Shown in pieces: positions 15,955 to 24,983 of a DNA stretch of 40,378 nt. The notes under the pieces were generated by a model, which saw only the letters and a list, made by a program, of their open reading frames with translations, was not told the origin of the DNA and made no database searches. Source of the stretch: Defluviitaleaceae bacterium (GTDB taxonomy: Bacteria; Bacillota; Clostridia; Lachnospirales; WQUN01). The DNA lies in assembly GCA_009787785.1 (NCBI GenBank), contig WQSR01000018.1, positions 1 through 40,378 on the forward strand, in the 5' to 3' direction. The stretch's first letter is position 1. Each line of letters opens with the position of its first letter. The position numbers were made by a program, and so were the translations under genes.

Positions 15955-16031
15955 ATGGCTCACTGTTATGTATCACTGAAAGGGTGGTACGTGCGCAAAA
16001 TTTATGTTATTGGGTGATAGGGGGCATATAA

Positions 16032-16463
16032 GTGGATTATAAAAAAGCATTTTATGAAATTTTAGATAAAACATCTGAAATTGCTTTGGCAACATCAGTA
16101 GGTAATATGCCGAATGTACGCATTGTTAGCATTTGTTATGATGTCAAATATCCTGGCGTAATTTACTTCCAAACAAATAACATGAGTAGCAAAAAAGTTT
16201 CTGATATTGCTCAAAACAATAATATTTCATTTACAACAGCCCCAATAGGCAAAACAATAGCTAATATACGCTCGAACAACGCAACCGTTCACAGGAGCAA
16301 TTGCACTTTTGATGAGTTGAAACACTTATTTGTTGCAAAAGTTCCAGAGTATGAAGATGCATACAATCAATACGGACATACAATGACGGTATTTGAAATT
16401 CATGTCAAAGAAGCAATAGTTGTCGTGGATTATGGAATAAAGCCCGGCTTGATTGAATTTTAA
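16032..16463 (+). CDS. Pyridoxamine 5'-phosphate oxidase-like flavin-binding protein
   Basis: A 143-residue protein of the PNPOx-like split-barrel family: MDYKKAFYEILDKTSEIALATSVGNMPNVRIVSICYD, then GVIYFQTNNMSSKKVSDIAQNNNISFTTAP. Such short proteins bind FMN or F420 and reduce various substrates, and many small members lack a defined reaction. The start is GTG 16032 after TAGGGGG. It is AT-rich and shares the cassette with the BRO-family gene. It ends a few bases before the inverted-repeat arm. Confidence 0.8.
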   Translation: MDYKKAFYEILDKTSEIALATSVGNMPNVRIVSICYDVKYPGVIYFQTNNMSSKKVSDIAQNNNISFTTAPIGKTIANIRSNNATVHRSNCTFDELKHLFVAKVPEYEDAYNQYGHTMTVFEIHVKEAIVVVDYGIKPGLIEF

Positions 16464-16469
16464 GTAATA

Positions 16470-16509
16470 GCGTTATTTCCACCCTTCACAGGTACAGCGG
16501 TCAATTAGA
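16470..16509 (+). repeat. Right inverted-repeat arm plus right 24-bp direct repeat
   Basis: 16470-16486 is the reverse complement of 15004-15020 (17 bp), and 16486-16509 is the second copy of the 24-bp direct repeat from 14968-14991. The two motifs share base 16486. Together they include the last 12 codons of the minus-strand lipoprotein gene. Confidence 0.85.
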
Positions 16510-16928
16510 TTCCATATGGTTTCCGGGTACTCGCCGGAAGAAAATACCGTAAGTTGCCCTAAGACACCCGCGTCAAGCATTTCCCGAAACACGATTTCAC
16601 CCGTATTGAGAATATAAAACTGCCTCCGTTCACCGTTTGCAAGGTAAACATATGCGCGCTTCGTGAATGGAAACAGGAACAACGCGTGTAGCTCGCCACT
16701 GTATTCACCTTGATAGATATACTCGTCCAAAAATGAAAAGTCACTTTCTTTGGTAAACGTTATTTCGCCCAGCCCGTCAAAACATCCGTGAATCCGAATA
16801 TACGCAATATCGCCCGCACCTATTGCGCCGCGCAGGGCGTTTGCATTATACGAAGTATCCACCGAGCCACATCCGCTACCGACAGCAAGAATAATCAAAA
16901 TGACGACTGCGAATAACAATTTTTTCAT
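16473..16928 (-). CDS. Small putative lipoprotein of unknown function
   Basis: This 151-residue protein has a lipoprotein signal: MKKLLFAVVILIILAVGSGC, with lipidation expected at Cys20. The mature part of about 130 residues is rich in beta-type sequence (RAYVYLANGERRQFYILNTGEIVFREML) and ends ETIWNLIDRCTCEGWK. I do not recognise the family. It is probably exported and anchored to the outer face of the membrane. The 3' end overlaps a repeat whose second copy lies 1.5 kb to the left. Confidence 0.65.
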   Translation of the reverse strand: MKKLLFAVVILIILAVGSGCGSVDTSYNANALRGAIGAGDIAYIRIHGCFDGLGEITFTKESDFSFLDEYIYQGEYSGELHALFLFPFTKRAYVYLANGERRQFYILNTGEIVFREMLDAGVLGQLTVFSSGEYPETIWNLIDRCTCEGWK

Positions 16929-16946
16929 GGCTTACCCCTTGTCAAA

Positions 16947-17095
16947 ATATAGCAAATTCAATGAGAAGCGGTCCCGGCAGAGCGGCAACCGAAACTGTAA
17001 AACGTGCAGTAAGAGACAAATTTACGAAGTAGATTTGGGCTCTCGAGCGATTTTGCCGCGATAGGCAGAACCGATTTCGAATTAATTTGCTATAT
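16947..17095. mobile_element. MITE-like sequence with imperfect terminal inverted repeats
   Basis: The ends ATATAGCAAATT (16947-16958) and AATTTGCTATAT (17084-17095) are a perfect 12-bp inverted repeat. The similarity continues inward imperfectly for roughly 35 more bases (shared CGGT, C-G-C and CGGCAA blocks). The 149-base unit has no ORF and sits between two leftward genes. This is the layout of a miniature inverted-repeat element. A clear target duplication is not visible. Confidence 0.45.
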
Positions 17096-17121
17096 CATTA
17101 CAGATAAAATCCTTATATCAT

Positions 17122-19692
17122 TTAATATTCAACGTTTGGCTTAACAATTTTGCTTTCTGTATTCATTAAATCTTTAAACCAATGATTTATATGAAACTCG
17201 ATTTGTTGATTAAGTATTTGCCAGTTAGCCCCACTTAATTCCCATCCATCTAATTTTTTTATTTGTTCATATAAGGATTCGTCTTTATTTTTGGTACAAC
17301 GCGCAATATATTCAGTAAAAGGAAGTGAAATATATTTATATTTTTTATACATTTTGTAAATGAAGTTGAATGAATTGTTTTTGTTTTCTTGGAATATTTC
17401 ACCTAAATTTACGTCATTTTTATATTGGTCATCATCATAATACGACAAAACAAAACAAAATCTGTATATTAAATCTTCTCGATTATTTATAATTGACATA
17501 TCGTTTCCATATAGTTTAAAATGCGAATCCCAAAATCCAATATATTTTTCTATTGAAAAGTTTCCCGCCATTTGTATCATTAGGACATCTGAACGCGCCT
17601 CCATAAAAACATGTCTAATAAATGAAATAATATTTTTTATGTTATTTTTTATTAAATGATTCATGCAATTATATAATTGAATACTTAATAATGAATTGTT
17701 ATTTTTTAATTCACGCGTTGCTTCTTCGATGGCATTACCTAATTCATTTAAATATTTATTTAATCTCATTTTTTTATTGTTCATTTCATTATTAAACTTT
17801 TGAATTGATTTTAAATAGTTAATTGCATCATCAATTTGTTCAAATGTATAAACCACACCTTCTTTGCTTGCGTTATGAATAGTTACAAGTGAAATATAGG
17901 AAAAAACAGTATCCCTTAGGGCATCATTTATTTTAGTTCCATTATAATTATGTTGTAAATGGGCAATTTCATGTAATATATAATTATATGATTCTTTTAA
18001 ATCAAGAAACAAAGGGGAGGGGATATCAATAGATGCTAACCTCCAACTTTTACAATAATCATCATGCATTCGGAAATAATATTGACATTCAACACTCGTA
18101 GATTTACCAATGCAAACAAATGGTACTAATTCCAAGATATTATCTTCATCATCTTTAAGAGGCAATACGCTATATATATCTTTTGAAATACTTCTATATG
18201 ACGACAAAAGTTTATGATGCGAATTTACTGAATAGAGTTCAGCCAATCTACTAATTCCTACGCTTGATGAATTAAGTACATTCCCTAATGCAAATGATAG
18301 ATTATTAGCAAATTTTATTATTGAAAGTTCATGTTTAATGTATTCCGAATTATTGTTCATACATTCAATATGTTGAATCATTCCTATTTTAAGTGCATCT
18401 AAAAATCTTTGAGCAGTTACTTGATGGCTTCCAAGTCCTTTTAAATTTCTGCATGTTTCTAAAACATTGTGAATTGGATATTTGCAAATTTCAGGGACGT
18501 TTGCTTTTTTTACTAAATCATCAACTTCAGAATGCAGCTTTTTCAGCACTTCATGTCTTTTTTCCTTTGTTGTGCAGTAATTTTCCAAATCAGATTTGTA
18601 TGCTGGTTCATAATTAATAAAATTATTTTCTTCATTTTCACATATTAACCCTTCTAACTCAAAATATGCTGGTGTACTATTCAAGCGACGTATTTTTTTA
18701 ATAATCCAGTTTTCATCGTTTTTGTCCCGATCATTTTCTTCACTTTCTTTACATTTTTTTATATTCTTCCCAAATATATAATTTTTGTTTTCAGGGGAAT
18801 TAAAAAACATAGTTAAAAAATGAAAAAATGTGGAGTTCTTTATTGATAATATTATATCTTCATCACCTAACGCAGTACCAGTTAAAACCCCATCGTCTGT
18901 ATTTATTTCCAAACATTCTTTAACTGTTTCTCGCAACATCTTAGGACTAACATTTTCTCTTGCTGCAACACACACTCTAATTCCAATTCTATCTTTCGCA
19001 AGAATAGTTCCATATTTTTCGTTAAAAGCATCCCAGTTGTTATTTGTTTTATAATCAAATATAAAAAATGATGTAGAAAACCCTAATTTTGGACACTTTG
19101 TTTTGATGTGAACTAAAGTATCAACTGCATATATTGGTTTTTCTGAACTTAAAAAAAGTATAATGTCATATGTTCCAAGTGAAAAAAAACATTTGAAATT
19201 TATTAATTGATTATAAGGTAAAGATTTAATTATTGCACTTATTTCATTCTTGATTTCCATCAACGTTTCGATACCAGTTTTTTTAGCGGTTTTATTATTT
19301 TGTATATGAAAAACAGCGCGACTATCTAATTTAATTAAATTAATTAGCGTAACGTTATTTTGCAAATAACACGACTCAAAACTTTTTTCAGAATTTACAG
19401 ATTCATCTGTTATTAAAAAAGGTTTTATGTTTTTACAATCATTACTCTCAAATAATGATATGGTTTGAACTAATGCATCACCGTTAGATGGAATTTTTAA
19501 GGGAATATTTAATATTTCCTTCATTCCATTTTCATTTTCGTCTTTCACTTCAGATATCGTTAAAAAATCAAAAATTCCAAAAACAGTATATCCTTCGTTA
19601 TCTAATTTTTCGGTATGCTTATTAAACTCACCTAAATCTTCTTTTTTTATTAATTTCATCAGATATACTTTTTCATTTACTCTTGTTGACAT
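17122..19692 (-). CDS. 856-residue putative zinc metalloprotease of unknown family
   Basis: A large, Lys/Asn-rich protein. Near its centre HEIAH (residues 574-578, within NYILHEIAHLQHN) is a zinc-protease HExxH motif. MEARSD (697-702) about 120 residues later supplies a plausible third zinc ligand, Glu698, as in gluzincins. The N-terminal 300 residues contain three spaced copies of a G-x-x-D-hydrophobic motif: GIFDFLTI (39-46), GTYDIILF (173-180) and GDEDIILS (276-283). These suggest repeated small alpha/beta domains. No signal peptide or transmembrane segment is seen, so it is likely cytosolic. ATG 19692 follows AGGAG. It is the last gene of a leftward, strongly AT-rich operon with two membrane-protein genes. 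I do not know a named system of this make-up; a role in phage or stress response is a guess. Confidence 0.6.
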   Translation of the reverse strand: MSTRVNEKVYLMKLIKKEDLGEFNKHTEKLDNEGYTVFGIFDFLTISEVKDENENGMKEILNIPLKIPSNGDALVQTISLFESNDCKNIKPFLITDESVNSEKSFESCYLQNNVTLINLIKLDSRAVFHIQNNKTAKKTGIETLMEIKNEISAIIKSLPYNQLINFKCFFSLGTYDIILFLSSEKPIYAVDTLVHIKTKCPKLGFSTSFFIFDYKTNNNWDAFNEKYGTILAKDRIGIRVCVAARENVSPKMLRETVKECLEINTDDGVLTGTALGDEDIILSIKNSTFFHFLTMFFNSPENKNYIFGKNIKKCKESEENDRDKNDENWIIKKIRRLNSTPAYFELEGLICENEENNFINYEPAYKSDLENYCTTKEKRHEVLKKLHSEVDDLVKKANVPEICKYPIHNVLETCRNLKGLGSHQVTAQRFLDALKIGMIQHIECMNNNSEYIKHELSIIKFANNLSFALGNVLNSSSVGISRLAELYSVNSHHKLLSSYRSISKDIYSVLPLKDDEDNILELVPFVCIGKSTSVECQYYFRMHDDYCKSWRLASIDIPSPLFLDLKESYNYILHEIAHLQHNYNGTKINDALRDTVFSYISLVTIHNASKEGVVYTFEQIDDAINYLKSIQKFNNEMNNKKMRLNKYLNELGNAIEEATRELKNNNSLLSIQLYNCMNHLIKNNIKNIISFIRHVFMEARSDVLMIQMAGNFSIEKYIGFWDSHFKLYGNDMSIINNREDLIYRFCFVLSYYDDDQYKNDVNLGEIFQENKNNSFNFIYKMYKKYKYISLPFTEYIARCTKNKDESLYEQIKKLDGWELSGANWQILNQQIEFHINHWFKDLMNTESKIVKPNVEY

Positions 19693-19708
19693 TTAATCGC
19701 TCCTGGTT

Positions 19709-20008
19709 TTATTTATTTTCATACCTTTTTTTATATTTCAATTTCCATGTTTTATAGCTCAATTCTTCATCATCTATATTTAATTCGTCTAAACCAAAAT
19801 TTGGCAATATATTTAAACAAACATGGGGGCAATCAATTGAACGTGGGGTTAAGTAATCAGTTGTGTCAATGCTTTTTGTTATTTTACGTAATTTTATATA
19901 ATTTTTTGACTTTAATCTGTTTTTAATAATAAAAACCATGTAATAAATTGTTATTCCAAAAATAGCAATAAACGGTGCTAGAAACATAATTAATACAATA
20001 ATATTCAT
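19709..20008 (-). CDS. Small single-pass membrane protein of unknown function
   Basis: This 99-residue protein starts MNIIVLIMFLAPFIAIFGITIYYMVFII, one strong transmembrane segment, then a basic stretch KNRLKSKNYIKLRKITK. A soluble tail of about 55 residues contains two cysteines (DCPHVCLN). ATG 20008 has GGAGGT five bases upstream; the frame is open further but without a better start. It lies between the five-segment membrane protein and the HExxH protein, with gaps of about 24 and 16 bases, so the three are likely co-transcribed and possibly one complex. No homology recognised. Confidence 0.6.
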   Translation of the reverse strand: MNIIVLIMFLAPFIAIFGITIYYMVFIIKNRLKSKNYIKLRKITKSIDTTDYLTPRSIDCPHVCLNILPNFGLDELNIDDEELSYKTWKLKYKKRYENK

Positions 20009-20032
20009 ATATACCTCCATAAAGAACATTTG

Positions 20033-20737
20033 TTATTTAAATGTCGTAAATAAATGGCATAATCTGTACATGCAAACAAAGGCAAAAGTAGTAGCTAATA
20101 AAAACATTGCATATCCTAAAAACAAATCATTTGACGAATGTGGAATAAATTGGAGAAACAAACCCATAAATTCACTCACGCTACAAATTTGAATATATGC
20201 ATGTTTTGCAACGTAGGATAAAACTGCAACTATCCCTAAAATAAAAAATGTAGTCGTAAGTTTATCACATATTAACAAAGATAATGTATTTTGTTTGTTT
20301 TTTTTGTTATCGTTAGTTCGGGTTTTTTTATTTTTCACAGAGATTATGAAAGTCGTAATACTTAATGTCAATGTTGTCGAAATTAACTCAAGGTACGCAT
20401 GTTCAAGTGTAAAATCATTTGGTAAATATGATATAATCATTTTAATCAATAAAGGCAATAAAGGTACAAGTATTAATGTCAGCGCAAAAACTCCTAGACT
20501 TCCAGCCAACCATTTAGGTAAAGACATATTTGGGTTTGCAGTGTTTTTTCTTATAGCAATATAACAATTATATATTTCAATAAAAGGAGTTGTGAAAATT
20601 TGTAGAATACCATATATGCCAATACGGAAGCCTTCGACTGCTAGCTTCATACCTTCTTTAATCATGTTAATTCCCTGTCGTATTTTGTTTTTAGCATTTT
20701 TAAACAATTTTTTAGCATCTTTTGGTGGTTTTTCCAT
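20033..20737 (-). CDS. Multi-pass membrane protein of unknown function
   Basis: This protein of about 234 residues has a Lys-rich N-terminus (EKPPKDAKKLFKNAKNKIRQ) and an amphipathic stretch. About five hydrophobic segments follow, near YGILQIFTTPFIEIYNCYIAI, VFALTLILVPLLPLLIKMII, LELISTTLTLSITTFIISV, TTTFFILGIVAVLSYVA and LGYAMFLLATTFAFVCMY. The start is ATG 20737, with AAAGG about 12 bases upstream, or GTG 20752. It is the first gene of the leftward three-gene operon and is as AT-rich as the other two. Not recognised; it could anchor the HExxH protein at the membrane, which is inference. Confidence 0.6.
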   Translation of the reverse strand: MEKPPKDAKKLFKNAKNKIRQGINMIKEGMKLAVEGFRIGIYGILQIFTTPFIEIYNCYIAIRKNTANPNMSLPKWLAGSLGVFALTLILVPLLPLLIKMIISYLPNDFTLEHAYLELISTTLTLSITTFIISVKNKKTRTNDNKKNKQNTLSLLICDKLTTTFFILGIVAVLSYVAKHAYIQICSVSEFMGLFLQFIPHSSNDLFLGYAMFLLATTFAFVCMYRLCHLFTTFK

Positions 20738-20819
20738 TTTTAAATGTCGCACCTTTGTTTGTCATTTGTAATTATTAGTATCTTTTCAATGATTGCAAAA
20801 ATGATGTTGTTGTTTGGCA

Positions 20820-20857
20820 AACAAAAAAAGCCAAAGCATCGCAACGCCTTGGCTTTT
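20820..20857 (-). terminator. Intrinsic terminator, T-tract on the minus strand
   Basis: AAAAGCCAA (20826-20834) pairs with TTGGCTTTT (20849-20857). Read leftward, the stem is followed by a run of seven T. It would stop transcripts entering the metalloprotease operon from the right, insulating that operon. Confidence 0.7.
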
Positions 20858-21068
20858 GGCTTCACATAAATAAGCATTCAATAGCACTAGAATACACATG
20901 ACATCTATGCAACACATGCCTTCCGTCAGCTTGGACACGAACAAAGCCGAATAGATGTGTAAATGTATCACACATTCAATCTGTTGTCAAGAAGAACTTA
21001 TTAAAGGGAGTGGCACAATGTGTTAAAGCGTCAATGATAGGTTTTATCATTAATTTAATGCCTAAAAT

Positions 21069-21105
21069 AAATCCCCCCGCAAGCGTGACGGCCACGGGGG
21101 GATTT
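21069..21105 (-). terminator. Strong terminator after the YgiT-type gene
   Basis: AAATCCCCCCG (21069-21079) pairs perfectly with CGGGGGGATTT (21095-21105) around a 15-base loop. On the minus strand it is followed by ATTTATTTTAGG. It lies 19 bases past the stop of the YgiT-type gene. Confidence 0.8.
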
Positions 21106-21123
21106 TATACTACAGGTATACAT

Positions 21124-21354
21124 TCATGCCGCGTTGGGGGAATACCGCACGATGGCCACTTCCTGCATGGAGTCCTTCAACTCGTCCACGATTTGCTCCA
21201 CGCGTTCACCGACTCGTAAATCGAACACCACTTCACCGCATTCGGTGCATTTGTGGCAAGGTACGCCTCGCACCACGATTATACAATCCCCAAAATCGGT
21301 AAAATCTGATGTTGTCGTGTCCACCAAGTTTCCCTTGCAAAAAAAGCACTTCAT
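21124..21354 (-). CDS. YgiT-type zinc-finger protein (MqsA-like antitoxin N-domain)
   Basis: This 76-residue protein has two CxxC pairs, CFFC (residues 3-6) and CTEC (36-39), which form the YgiT/MqsA-type zinc finger. The following VVFDLRVGERVEQIVDEL is typical of the family. There is no C-terminal HTH domain, as in the short antitoxin-like proteins normally encoded beside DUF4258 proteins. Immediately upstream on the same strand is a short remnant that looks like a DUF4258 N-terminus, so this is probably the surviving half of a broken toxin-antitoxin-like pair. Confidence 0.8.
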   Translation of the reverse strand: MKCFFCKGNLVDTTTSDFTDFGDCIIVVRGVPCHKCTECGEVVFDLRVGERVEQIVDELKDSMQEVAIVRYSPNAA

Positions 21355-21364
21355 GGGCTACCAC

Positions 21365-21469
21365 CTACCCTTCTCGTCTTGCAATCCGATTCCCAAGCGT
21401 CAAGCGTCGGATAATATGACGCGTGTATTTCACGGCATTACCGAAGTACAACGCGCTGATATTTTCCAT
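21365..21469 (-). pseudogene. Truncated DUF4258 remnant upstream of the YgiT-type gene
   Basis: A 34-codon minus-strand frame starts at ATG 21469 and reads MENISALYFGNAVKYTRHII, then RRLTLGNRIARREG and a stop. The AVKYTRHIIRRL segment resembles the start of DUF4258 proteins (typically KYTRHAxxRMxxRGI...), which normally run to 80-100 residues. The frame stops after about a third of that length and the downstream part is missing. The position directly before the YgiT-type gene is where a DUF4258 gene is expected. Short length makes the call tentative. Confidence 0.5.
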
Positions 21470-21478
21470 ATCAAACAA

Positions 21479-22888
<1,410 letters not shown>

Positions 22889-24550
22889 CTACTCCACAGA
22901 TAAAATATAGCTGTACAGCGGTTGCTTTCCTTCATATACCTCCACCTCTGTGTGGGGGTATTTTTTTGCGATATACGCGCTTAGCTCCGTGGCGGTTTCC
23001 GCCGTCGCGCCCTCGCCGTGGTACAGGGTTACGATGTCGCCGCCCCGCTCCAGCATATAATCGGCCAAAGCCTTCGCGCCCCGGTGCAGGAATTTTTCCA
23101 CGATGACGATGTCGCCGTCGTACAGGCACAGGATATCGCCTTCAAGAATAGTGTGGCCGTCCATCACCGTATCGCGCACGGCACGGGTAATCTGGCCGCA
23201 GTGGACGGCCTCCATGGCTTCTTTCATGCCGGCGAGGTTTTCTTCCAGGGAGATGGTGTCGGAATTGGCCACCATGCAAGCCATCCCCTGTGGAATGGAC
23301 AGGGTAGCCATCACGCGGACTTCCTTGTCTGTGGTCAGCTTGGCGGCTTGCTGGGCGGTGAGGACGATATTTTTATTGTTGGGAAGGACAATCACACGCT
23401 GGGCGTTGACCTTGGCTATGGCTTGCACGATGTCCTCCGTGCTGGGGTTCATGCTTTGGCCGCCCTCGATGCACACATCCGCGCCCAGGCCGATGAATAA
23501 ATCCCGCAGACCCGCGCCGGAGGCTACGGACACCACGCCGATAGACTTGGGCGCGGCGGTGGGGAGGGAGGCGGGCTGGGAAGCGGAAAAGTCCAGCATT
23601 CCCGTGTGTTGCTCCCGCATATTGTCAATTTTGATATCGTGTAGTTCGCCGAATTGCAGAGCCTTTTGCAACGCCTTGCCCGGGTCGCTGGTGTGGACAT
23701 GAACCTTGACCAGCCCCGCGTCCTCGATGACCACAATAGAATCCCCGATGCCGGAGAGGTACGTCTTCAGCGTGGCCTCCACGTCAGGGGAATGGCCGGG
23801 CTTGCGCTTGTCGGGGGCGGCCAGCTCCAGCAAAAATTCCGTGCAATAGGGGAAGGTGATTTCCATGGGGCCGATGGCGGCGGTGGCCACCTCGCCGGAT
23901 TGGGCCGTAATCTCCAACAATTCGATGTCTCCTTTTGTGCCCATGGCATCCAGCGCGCCCTGGAGGAAGAAAATCAGCCCCATACCCCCCGAGTCCACCA
24001 CCCCCGCTTCCTTGAGGGCGGGGAGCATGTCCGGGGTTTTGGCCAGGACTTCGTTGGCTTGCTCGATGACAAAGCGCAAGCAGATTTCAATATCCTTTTG
24101 GTCGAAGGCGACTTCGTGGGCGGCCTCAGCGAAGGCACGGCCGATGGTGAGCATGGTGCCCTCCTTGGGCTTCATCACGGCCTTGTAGGCCATTTCCGAG
24201 GATTTCGAAAGGCCCGCGGCCAAATCCGCCGCCTTGGCGGTGGCCTTTCCCTCCAGCCCCTTCGAAAAGCCACGGAACAGTTGTGACAAAATAACGCCGC
24301 TGTTGCCCCGCGCCCCGCGCAACGCGCCGTTGCTTGCGGCCTTGGCCACATCCGCGATGTTGGGGTTGGAAAGCTTGGCCACTTCCCGCGCCGCCGCCTG
24401 TACCGTGTGAGACATATTGGTGCCCGTGTCGCCGTCGGGCACGGGGAATACGTTCAGTGCGTTCAGGGGGGCGATGTTGCGTATCAGCTCGTTTGCCCCG
24501 CCGATAATCATTTTCCGCAGGTTGCCGCCGTCTATCGTAATCAGTCCCAT
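22889..24550 (-). CDS. fakA: Fatty acid kinase subunit FakA (DAK2/DegV-associated, YloV)
   Basis: This 553-residue protein has an N-terminal DAK2/DhaL kinase domain: LNALNVFPVPDGDTGTNMSHT (the Mg/ATP-binding Asp cluster), then NGALRGARGNSGVILSQLFRG and EAGVVDSGGMGL. A middle domain and a C-terminal FakA domain follow (RVIVLPNNKNIVLTAQQAA). FakA phosphorylates fatty acids presented by FakB (DegV) proteins. The ATG at 24550 gives the normal family length; a longer upstream frame overlaps the Asp23 gene and is not used. It follows that gene by two bases, the conserved yloU-yloV pairing. Confidence 0.92.
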   Translation of the reverse strand: MGLITIDGGNLRKMIIGGANELIRNIAPLNALNVFPVPDGDTGTNMSHTVQAAAREVAKLSNPNIADVAKAASNGALRGARGNSGVILSQLFRGFSKGLEGKATAKAADLAAGLSKSSEMAYKAVMKPKEGTMLTIGRAFAEAAHEVAFDQKDIEICLRFVIEQANEVLAKTPDMLPALKEAGVVDSGGMGLIFFLQGALDAMGTKGDIELLEITAQSGEVATAAIGPMEITFPYCTEFLLELAAPDKRKPGHSPDVEATLKTYLSGIGDSIVVIEDAGLVKVHVHTSDPGKALQKALQFGELHDIKIDNMREQHTGMLDFSASQPASLPTAAPKSIGVVSVASGAGLRDLFIGLGADVCIEGGQSMNPSTEDIVQAIAKVNAQRVIVLPNNKNIVLTAQQAAKLTTDKEVRVMATLSIPQGMACMVANSDTISLEENLAGMKEAMEAVHCGQITRAVRDTVMDGHTILEGDILCLYDGDIVIVEKFLHRGAKALADYMLERGGDIVTLYHGEGATAETATELSAYIAKKYPHTEVEVYEGKQPLYSYILSVE

Positions 24551-24552
24551 AA

Positions 24553-24906
24553 TTACACCCGCACGCTTTCTACAAATACATTTACCTCGCGCACCGTCAG
24601 GCCCACGAAGGTTTCCAGCTTGTATTTCACATTGTCGATGAGGGTGTTGGCGATGGCGTGGATGTTGGTGCCGTATTCCACGATGATGTGCAGGTTGATA
24701 ATCAGTTCGTTGTCCTCGGTTACTTTGGTGCGCACGCCCTTGGTCAGGCTCTCGATTTTGAGTAGGTGCACCAGGCCGTCCCGGATGCTTTTCGCCGCCA
24801 TGCCCACCACGCCGTAGCATTCCATGGCGGTGAGCCCCGCCAGCCGTCCGATGACTTCATTATCAATGGTAATGGTGCCAAATTCATTTTTTACTGTTGA
24901 GTGCAT
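24553..24906 (-). CDS. Asp23/Gls24 family protein (YloU-like)
   Basis: This 117-residue protein has the Asp23 signature: GTITIDNEVIGRLAGLTAMECYGVVGMA near the N-terminus and LIINLHIIVEYGTNIHAIANTLIDNVKYKLETFVGLTVREVNVFVESV at the end. The family is associated with the membrane or envelope and stress, and the precise activity is unknown. ATG 24906 follows GGAGG. The gene is directly upstream of fakA, an arrangement conserved across Firmicutes. Confidence 0.92.
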   Translation of the reverse strand: MHSTVKNEFGTITIDNEVIGRLAGLTAMECYGVVGMAAKSIRDGLVHLLKIESLTKGVRTKVTEDNELIINLHIIVEYGTNIHAIANTLIDNVKYKLETFVGLTVREVNVFVESVRV

Positions 24907-24983
24907 TGAGAAGCCTCCATTTGCAATTCATTTTTGTGGCGTTTATTATACACCCCCAATAAAATAGCCGCAAGGAGAATGAC

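Larger units (their letters stand above)
20738..21123. other. 386-base non-coding stretch with two terminators
   Basis: I see no convincing gene here. It contains the hairpin at 20826-20857 and the G/C hairpin at 21069-21105 (both listed). It also has a small ATGTGT...ACACAT inverted repeat near 20955-20976 and an AAAGGGAG site at about 21004-21011 that leads only into a very short frame. A 61-codon minus-strand frame spans the first terminator and has no ribosome-binding site. The stretch probably holds the promoter of the leftward three-gene operon. Confidence 0.5.

Noticed and set aside
20786..20971. A 61-codon minus-strand frame, considered as a small membrane toxin
   Set aside because: It spans a strong intrinsic terminator, has no ribosome-binding site and no family resemblance that I could support.
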